From Clostridia bacterium (GTDB lineage Bacteria; UBA6262; WVXT01; JAUXBS01): a stretch of DNA of 8,017 nucleotides. The notes under the pieces were generated by a model. That model had not been told where the DNA came from. It searched no databases and saw nothing but the letters and a program-made list of their open reading frames with translations. Every line of letters begins with the position of its first letter. Positions within the stretch are counted from its first letter, which is position 1. The DNA lies in NCBI GenBank assembly GCA_030618495.1, contig JAUXDE010000083.1, positions 1 to 8,017 of the forward strand. The letters run 5' to 3'. Positions 1 through 4,770 of this stretch are shown piece by piece. Position numbers and translations under genes: made by a program.

Positions 1-924
1 AACAGTCAGTATTAATCCGACAATGACAAGCGGCTTGATGTTCTTTCTCAATCTAAAAACGCTTATGAACACAAAATCCGCCAGTATTACCAGGAGGTAA
101 ATTGCCGCGGAATAGTGAGTAAGCTGCCCGAAGGCAAGGAAGGTAAAAGCCGCATATATATACCTGTAATCCATTCCCTTTCTTCCCCTGAGGTAGAAGT
201 ACAATCCCAGCAGGACGTAGTAATTGGTCAAATGCCTGGTCCAGGTATAGGTAAGGTTTCTTACAAATGTTGGATTGAGAAGGAAGAACCCGGCGGCTAC
301 AATAAGTATATATTTTGATTTAATCTTTAAAACCCTCTTCAGGAGCAGGTATACGGGCAGAATGACCACCAGGTTCATGTATGAACAGACAACCTGGAAT
401 ACCCAGAAACCTTCCCCGAGGATTGACTGGAAGAAATACGTAACCACATTGAACATCGGTGGCCTTGCGGGCAGAAGGTACACGTTAAGGAACCTGTGAC
501 CGGAATCGTATGACTTTAAATAAAATTGCATCCTGTCGTAATGCTCATACCAATCACCCATCCAACCCCCGCCATTGTAAATGGGCAGCAAGGCCTGGAA
601 ACATACCAGCACCAGGAACAACGCCAGGAATATACCCAGTAATCTCAGTTCCTCTCCTGGAATGAAATCATTCTTTTTTAAAAGAACCAGAATGAATATA
701 ACAATAAAAATGACCGGCACCAACACATGCAGGTACGCCTTATTAAAACCAATAACGTACCCGGCAAATCCCACAAGGTAATACAGGAAGAAGCTAACGC
801 CAAAACTGCATGCAAGTTTTTCCTCACCGGACAACTTAAGAAAACTTAGTTTCTCGATAATAACCCTTCCGGGTATATACCCCATAAGGAACACTGCTAC
901 AAAAATAATTACCAGGTTTAGCAC
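1..924 (-). CDS. Polytopic membrane glycosyltransferase, GT-C/GT39-like (3' end beyond window)
   Basis: The open frame is uninterrupted for 308 codons from a GTG at 924-922 to the left edge of the window, so the C-terminus is missing. The translation is very hydrophobic, with membrane segments at about residues 1-17, 41-60, 64-82, 94-113, 173-195, 204-218, 233-246 and 255-288. Between segments 4 and 5 lies a long loop with acidic and aromatic residues (D124, W125, E127, D130) followed by an RPP motif near 154-156. This arrangement is typical of GT-C glycosyltransferases of the ArnT/PMT (GT39) type, which move a sugar from a polyprenyl-phosphate carrier on the outer face of the inner membrane; the acidic loop would hold the catalytic residue. 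Acceptor and sugar cannot be read from sequence. It is the last visible gene of a minus-strand operon and overlaps the stop of the radical SAM gene by one base (TAGTG), so translation is probably coupled. An O-antigen-polymerase-like or uncharacterised membrane protein is the alternative. Confidence 0.8.
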   Translation of the reverse strand, partial: MLNLVIIFVAVFLMGYIPGRVIIEKLSFLKLSGEEKLACSFGVSFFLYYLVGFAGYVIGFNKAYLHVLVPVIFIVIFILVLLKKNDFIPGEELRLLGIFLALFLVLVCFQALLPIYNGGGWMGDWYEHYDRMQFYLKSYDSGHRFLNVYLLPARPPMFNVVTYFFQSILGEGFWVFQVVCSYMNLVVILPVYLLLKRVLKIKSKYILIVAAGFFLLNPTFVRNLTYTWTRHLTNYYVLLGLYFYLRGRKGMDYRYIYAAFTFLAFGQLTHYSAAIYLLVILADFVFISVFRLRKNIKPLVIVGLILTV

Positions 925-2321
925 TATTTATTTCCTCCCTTAAAAAGATAATCAATAGCTCTTTTGACCAGTGTTTTGAAATGATAGAACGACTTTATCT
1001 CGGATAACATCTTGAACAATATCCCGGGCCTGAGATAAAACCCGAGAAACGCCTTTTTCTGCAGCTCTTTCAATTCCTGCGGGGAAATCCCATCGGGGCA
1101 ATAGGCTATTTTTGAATAAAACATCCTCCCGGAATCAACCTTGCCTAATTTTCCCTCTGATTTCAACTTCTCGGTTTCACACGTTCCGGGCAGCGGCAGG
1201 AAGTTGCTGAAATGAGCTCTTTTAATCTTAAGTTTCTTTGCGAACTCAATAGTTTGCTTTATGTCTTCCCTGGTCTCTCCCGGGAACCCCACGATGAAGA
1301 ACCCGCTCGGTTCAATACCCGCTTCATTAATAAGGTTTATTTTTTCCTCTATAACCTCCGGGGTCAGTTTCTTTTTCATTGCCCTGAGTATTTTTGGAGA
1401 ACCGGATTCTATACCAACCGTAAACGCGTAAACACCTATTTCATGAAGTAACTCCAGCATTTCCTTGTCGAGCGTATCCAGCCGCACGCCATTGGGGAAT
1501 GAAAGCGAGAATTTCATCCGGGATTCCTTAATCTTGTCACAGAAGTCCTTAACTCTTTCAGGGTTGAAGGTAAAGTTGTCATCGAGTATATGAAACTCCC
1601 TTATTCCGTAATAATCATACAACAACTTCATCTCCGAGATTACATTATTAACGCTCCTCATACGGAGTTTCCTGCCCATCATCACTCCTGAAGCGCAGAA
1701 GGTGCATAGGAAGGGGCACCCGCGGCTGGTTACAATGGGAGCCACGGGGAAGTTCTTGAAAAACGCGCCCTGGGGGTTCTCGGGATAAGTGTCCGGCCTG
1801 AGTATATCCCACGCCGGGAACTCAAGCCTGTCAAGGTCCTGCAGAAAAACCCTCTTATTAGAATTAATCTCCTCCTGGTTTTTCCAGAACAAACCGGGTA
1901 TCTTATCCAGCGCGATACTCTCATTTCTTAGCAGTCTCTTCAATAGAAGGGGCAGGGACTCTTCCCCCTCGCCGCAGAAGGCATAGTCTATCCCCGGAAT
2001 ATCATTAAATACTTCTTTCCCCACACATGTAGGATGCGCGCCTCCAACGATTATCGTTCTGTCAGGATATGTTTCCCGTATTATTCGTATGGAATGAACC
2101 ACGCTCTCCAGGTCACAGGTAAATACCTGGAATCCGACAACCTTGAAATTAGTCTTTGAAATAAATTCATGAAAGTCATCCAGGTTATGCCCTTCCTTAA
2201 CGCAGTCGAGCACTGAAACGCTGAATTTCTCCCTGCGGACAGCGCTGGCAAGGTATCCCAAACCGATTGGGGGTACGGTATAATGAGTGTTGGTAATGGG
2301 TGATATAAGCAATATATCCAT
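924..2321 (-). CDS. B12-binding-domain radical SAM protein, class B methyltransferase-like
   Basis: The 465-residue protein has an N-terminal cobalamin-binding Rossmann-like domain (about 1-135, with the segments VVGFQVF at 61-67, IIVGGAHP at 90-97 and CGEGEES at 116-122). A radical SAM barrel follows (about 190-400). The cluster motif is C202-x3-C206-x2-C209, which binds the [4Fe-4S] cluster that cleaves S-adenosylmethionine. GIESGSP at 303-309 and GFPGET at 345-350 match SAM-contacting strands. The C-terminal tail (about 425-465) resembles the helical tail seen in the BchE/HpnP-like group. The B12 domain lacks the DxHxxG motif, as is usual in this group. Known members methylate unactivated carbons or phosphorus, or form rings; the substrate here is unknown. 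Its place between two glycosyltransferases suggests modification of an envelope lipid or glycan, which is inference. The start at 2321 lies 8 nt after the stop of the GT2 gene and has no clear Shine-Dalgarno, so it probably depends on coupling. Confidence 0.9.
   Translation of the reverse strand: MDILLISPITNTHYTVPPIGLGYLASAVRREKFSVSVLDCVKEGHNLDDFHEFISKTNFKVVGFQVFTCDLESVVHSIRIIRETYPDRTIIVGGAHPTCVGKEVFNDIPGIDYAFCGEGEESLPLLLKRLLRNESIALDKIPGLFWKNQEEINSNKRVFLQDLDRLEFPAWDILRPDTYPENPQGAFFKNFPVAPIVTSRGCPFLCTFCASGVMMGRKLRMRSVNNVISEMKLLYDYYGIREFHILDDNFTFNPERVKDFCDKIKESRMKFSLSFPNGVRLDTLDKEMLELLHEIGVYAFTVGIESGSPKILRAMKKKLTPEVIEEKINLINEAGIEPSGFFIVGFPGETREDIKQTIEFAKKLKIKRAHFSNFLPLPGTCETEKLKSEGKLGKVDSGRMFYSKIAYCPDGISPQELKELQKKAFLGFYLRPGILFKMLSEIKSFYHFKTLVKRAIDYLFKGGNK
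933..939 (-). promoter_or_regulatory. Shine-Dalgarno inside the preceding gene that fixes the GTG start
   Basis: On the minus strand GGGAGGA lies in the last codons of the radical SAM gene, with 9 nt between GGAGG and a GTG at 924-922. No ATG is available near this point in the frame; the next in-frame ATG is 13 codons downstream, inside the first membrane segment. The strong, well-spaced site therefore supports the GTG as the true start and links translation of the two genes. Confidence 0.75.
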
Positions 2322-2329
2322 GACAGGTT

Positions 2330-3304
2330 TTACCAGACAAAAGTCTTGTATTTCAGGTTTCCTTTCATTACCCAGTAAAATCGTATAAACGGAATAACGA
2401 GAAATTGAAAGAACAGGATAACGAGGTGTTTAAGTGTCACCGTTTTTTTTCTGCAGGCAAAGGCTATAGTCGCAACATGCGACAGGGAAAACAATATAAC
2501 GGCCGCCAATAACAAGGACATGTTGTTTTTTATCAATGAAATTATAATAACGGGTATTGAAAGATAGTAGCCGTAATAATATACAGGGAACGCCCAGCCG
2601 TCGTACCATTTGAGTTTCCTTCTGTAAAGTTTAGGATGTTTTTTGTATAGCAATGCGTCGTAGAACCCTTCCTTTGCTTTTCTGAAGTGTTTTAAATAAT
2701 TTTTATTGATTGAGGGGTGCGCTACAACGGAGTCAGGAGCGAACACAATTTTCTTGTCCGTTTCAATCACGGCAAAGGCGAGGTCGGAATCTTCACGTAT
2801 CGCCAGTTTAAACCTTTCGTCAAAACCGCCCGTTTCCTCAAGTGTTTCCCTGCGGTAGAAAATGTTGCAGGTCATGAAATTATTACCCTTGCTGTTTTGG
2901 GCCTGGTGGCTGAATGGCGTGTTTTCATCAGGATTTTTAATAATGGTTTTTCCTTCGACACCGGCTACCCCGCTATCATTAAAATAGGGCAGGGCGGACC
3001 TTATCCATGTTTTGTCGGGGATGCAGTCCGTGTCGGTGAAGGCTATGATTGAACCGTTTGATTTACTGATGCCGAGGTTACGGGCAGCTCCGGGCCCCTT
3101 GTTTTCCTGTCTGAAGTATTTAAGGTTGCCGGTTGATTGCAGTTCTTCCGACAGTTGTTGGGTGCCATCGGTTGAACCGTCGTCAACTACAATAATTTCA
3201 TAGTCTTCCCCAGGAAAATCCTGGTCCTTCAGCGCCCGGATGCAGCCGGCGAGGAAGTCTTTTTGATTATATGTGGGAACCACGACTGAAACGGTTATCG
3301 GCAT
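2330..3304 (-). CDS. Family 2 glycosyltransferase with C-terminal membrane segments
   Basis: With the ATG at 3304 the protein has 324 residues. The GT-A fold is evident: the nucleotide-binding start SVVVPTYN (6-13), the acidic pair in VVDDGSTD (39-46), KGPGAARN at 69-76, the metal-binding TDTD (90-93), GGFDE (159-163) and the catalytic-base region REDSD (170-174). Roughly the last 80 residues hold three hydrophobic segments (about 244-260, 262-284, 293-310), so it is probably anchored to the inner membrane and works on its cytoplasmic face. It would transfer a sugar from a nucleotide-sugar to a lipid-linked or polysaccharide acceptor; sugar and acceptor are not predictable. The frame extends 8 codons upstream to a TTG, but the ATG has a GGAG 5 nt upstream and begins directly at the conserved strand, so I prefer it. 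It is the first gene of the minus-strand operon with the radical SAM and GT-C genes. Confidence 0.92.
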   Translation of the reverse strand: MPITVSVVVPTYNQKDFLAGCIRALKDQDFPGEDYEIIVVDDGSTDGTQQLSEELQSTGNLKYFRQENKGPGAARNLGISKSNGSIIAFTDTDCIPDKTWIRSALPYFNDSGVAGVEGKTIIKNPDENTPFSHQAQNSKGNNFMTCNIFYRRETLEETGGFDERFKLAIREDSDLAFAVIETDKKIVFAPDSVVAHPSINKNYLKHFRKAKEGFYDALLYKKHPKLYRRKLKWYDGWAFPVYYYGYYLSIPVIIISLIKNNMSLLLAAVILFSLSHVATIAFACRKKTVTLKHLVILFFQFLVIPFIRFYWVMKGNLKYKTFVW

Positions 3305-3309
3305 TTTTT

Positions 3310-3313
3310 CTCC
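3310..3313 (-). promoter_or_regulatory. Shine-Dalgarno deciding the GT2 start
   Basis: On the minus strand GGAG (3313-3310) sits 5 nt before the ATG at 3304. It lies downstream of the alternative in-frame TTG at 3328, which has no purine-rich site, so it argues for the shorter 324-residue protein. Confidence 0.7.
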
Positions 3314-3322
3314 AGAAACCTT

Positions 3323-3350
3323 TTGCAATTCACAGGAATTATTTTATAAT
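3323..3350 (+). promoter_or_regulatory. Predicted sigma70-type promoter for the DUF362 gene
   Basis: TTGCAA (3323-3328) and a perfect TATAAT (3345-3350) are separated by 16 nt. Transcription would start near 3357, about 40 nt before the DUF362 start. A second overlapping TATAAT occurs at 3350-3355. The -10 box overlaps that of the divergent minus-strand promoter by two bases. Confidence 0.5.
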
Positions 3351-3369
3351 ATAATGCTGTTATTTACAA
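3341..3369 (-). promoter_or_regulatory. Predicted sigma70-type promoter for the minus-strand glycan operon
   Basis: Reading the minus strand, TTGTAA (3369-3364, 4/6 match to the -35 consensus) is followed by a 17-nt spacer and TAAAAT (3346-3341, 5/6 match to the -10 consensus). Transcription would begin near 3334, giving a leader of about 30 nt before the GT2 ATG. The region is very AT-rich, so chance matches are possible. Confidence 0.45.
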
Positions 3370-3385
3370 GTATTTAATAATAATG

Positions 3386-3391
3386 AAAGGA
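3386..3391 (+). promoter_or_regulatory. Shine-Dalgarno of the DUF362 gene
   Basis: AAAGGA lies 5 nt before the ATG at 3397 and 8 nt before the adjacent ATG at 3400. Both spacings are acceptable, so the protein may begin with MM or a single M. Confidence 0.6.
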
Positions 3392-3396
3392 AATCC

Positions 3397-4548
3397 ATGA
3401 TGGACCATAAAGTAAGCCTGGTAAAATGCGGAGACTATGAATTTGAAAGATTGAAGCATTCAATTGATAAATCGCTGAGCCTTCTCGGGGGGATAAAAAG
3501 GTATATAAGGAAAGGCAGTAAGGTATTGATAAAACCCAACTTGCTTTCCGCAAGAAAACCCGAAGAAAACGTTACAACCCACCCATTGTTCGTGAAAGCG
3601 GTGATAGCCATTGCAAGGGAAGCGGGGGGCATTGTTTTTCTCGGGGACAGCCCGTCAGGGCTGGTTAATGATTCAAAGCTTAAAAAAATTCACGGGGTTA
3701 CAGGCATGGAGGAGGTTTGCAGGCAAACGCAAACCCGGATTATTTCATTTGAAGAGGATTTGATATCATATGAAAATAAAAGCGGCAGGGTGTACAGAAA
3801 CTTCACAATGTCCGGGAAATTAAGGGATTTTGATGTCATTATTTCATTGCCAAAAATGAAAACACATAATTTTACGCTTCTTACAGGGGCGATTAAAAAC
3901 AATTACGGGTTTATCCCCGGGCTGCGGAAGGCGGAACTGCATATAATTATGAAGAGCAGTGAATTATTTTCCGAGATGCTTCTTGATGTGGTCCAGACAA
4001 TCAAACCCTCGTTAATAATAACCGATGCGGTGGTTTCGATGGAAGGGGCCGGCGGTCCCGACAGCGGCAATTCATGTAACACGGGATTGATCATTTCGGG
4101 TACGAATGCCGGAGCAGTGGATTTTATCATGGCAAGAATAATGGGATACAATGATCCCCTGAAGGTTCCAACGAATAAGGCTGCGGTTAAAAGAGGGGTT
4201 CTGACTCCGGAAAAAATCGAGGTGCTTGGTGAAAGACTAGAGGACGTTATTGTTAAGGATTTCAAAAGAATTTCCTCGATATCGTTTGACAGGATTCCCG
4301 GGTTCCTTAAAGACTGGGCAAAACATATTTTATCTCCAAAGCCGGTGATAGTGTATTCAACCTGTACGAAATGCGGGTCATGTGTGGAAATATGCCCGGT
4401 TAAAACAATTATAAGAGAAGAGGACAACACTCCTGTAATAGAATATAATAAATGTATCAGATGTTTCTGCTGTAAGGAAACCTGCCCGAGTTCCGCAATA
4501 AACATACGAAGGATGTGGTTGTTAAAACTACTAAGAATCGGAAAGTAG
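3397..4548 (+). CDS. DUF362 domain protein with C-terminal 2x[4Fe-4S] ferredoxin domain
   Basis: The 383-residue protein has a DUF362 domain over about residues 5-290. Typical elements are VLIKPNLLS near 43-51, TTHP at 60-63, LGDSPSG at 82-88, ISLPKMKTHNFT near 149-160, GAIKNNYG at 164-171 and TDAVVSMEGAGGP at 209-221. A bacterial-type ferredoxin domain follows, with two full cluster motifs: C323, C326, C329, C333-P and C353, C356, C359, C363-P. There is no signal peptide or membrane segment, so it is likely cytoplasmic. The fusion is common in anaerobes and archaea, but the biochemical role is not established; the ferredoxin part implies electron transfer. The gene is divergent from the glycosyltransferase operon and has its own promoter. 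A weak terminator and a new promoter separate it from smc, so it is probably monocistronic. The family assignment is secure; the function is unknown. Confidence 0.9.
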   Translation: MMDHKVSLVKCGDYEFERLKHSIDKSLSLLGGIKRYIRKGSKVLIKPNLLSARKPEENVTTHPLFVKAVIAIAREAGGIVFLGDSPSGLVNDSKLKKIHGVTGMEEVCRQTQTRIISFEEDLISYENKSGRVYRNFTMSGKLRDFDVIISLPKMKTHNFTLLTGAIKNNYGFIPGLRKAELHIIMKSSELFSEMLLDVVQTIKPSLIITDAVVSMEGAGGPDSGNSCNTGLIISGTNAGAVDFIMARIMGYNDPLKVPTNKAAVKRGVLTPEKIEVLGERLEDVIVKDFKRISSISFDRIPGFLKDWAKHILSPKPVIVYSTCTKCGSCVEICPVKTIIREEDNTPVIEYNKCIRCFCCKETCPSSAINIRRMWLLKLLRIGK

Positions 4549-4550
4549 CT

Positions 4551-4571
4551 CCGGAAAGCAGCTCCGGTTTT
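4551..4571 (+). terminator. Weak Rho-independent terminator candidate after the DUF362 gene
   Basis: Two nt past the stop codon, CCGGA (4551-4555) can pair with TCCGG (4563-4567) around a 7-nt loop, followed by TTTT. The 5-bp stem is short, and the same bases form a direct repeat of AGCTCCGG. A further T-rich stretch (CTTTTT, 4581-4586) follows but without a stem. Confidence 0.4.
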
Positions 4572-4613
4572 AAATGGTCCCTTTTTCACAATCATTTTTT
4601 AATAATATTTTGC

Positions 4614-4643
4614 TTGACAGCACTATATGTGGTATGCTATATT
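4614..4643 (+). promoter_or_regulatory. Strong predicted sigma70 promoter of smc, extended -10
   Basis: A perfect TTGACA (4614-4619) is followed by an 18-nt spacer and TATATT (4638-4643), preceded by TGC (4635-4637), an extended -10 element. Transcription would start near 4650, leaving a leader of about 120 nt before smc. This is the best promoter match in the window. Confidence 0.7.
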
Positions 4644-4757
4644 CAGCGCAACACACTATATTGAGGTATTTATTCTTTAGTGGAATAAATGTACTAAAAT
4701 ATACGGTACTATATGTTGTAGACAGTGATTCAGTTAAATACATTATATTGTGGTATG
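4621..4757 (+). repeat. Four imperfect copies of a ~17-nt AT-rich motif in the smc promoter and leader
   Basis: Copies resembling CACTATATTGTGGTATG begin at 4621, 4654, 4707 and 4741. Copies 2 and 4 agree at 14 of 17 positions. Copy 1 matches copy 4 apart from one missing T and one substitution. Copy 3 (4707-4722) is the most diverged. Spacing is 33, 53 and 34 nt. Copy 1 fills most of the promoter spacer and copy 4 ends 3 nt before the Shine-Dalgarno. They could be operators for a regulator of smc or a decayed tandem repeat. AT-rich composition raises the chance of coincidence, but the shared GTGGTAT portion is not simple AT sequence. Confidence 0.5.
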
Positions 4758-4760
4758 AAC

Positions 4761-4766
4761 AGGAGG
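4761..4766 (+). promoter_or_regulatory. Shine-Dalgarno of smc
   Basis: A perfect AGGAGG sits 4 nt before the ATG at 4771. The following GGAGT offers an overlapping register. Start choice is also supported because the conserved SMC N-terminus (FKRIELFGFKSF) begins at residue 3. Confidence 0.8.
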
Positions 4767-4770
4767 AGTA

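Noticed and set aside
115-781. Three plus-strand short frames in the left 800 bases
   Set aside because: The minus strand is open throughout and encodes a coherent polytopic membrane protein, so these are shadows.
3305-3328. Eight-codon N-terminal extension of the GT2 protein from a TTG start
   Set aside because: The TTG has no ribosome binding site, while the internal ATG at 3304 has GGAG 5 nt upstream and starts at the conserved first strand.
3903-4595. Minus-strand open frame of 230 codons opposite the DUF362 gene
   Set aside because: It lies almost wholly antisense to a gene with clear domain motifs, shows no recognisable motif and is explained by codon bias of the opposite strand.
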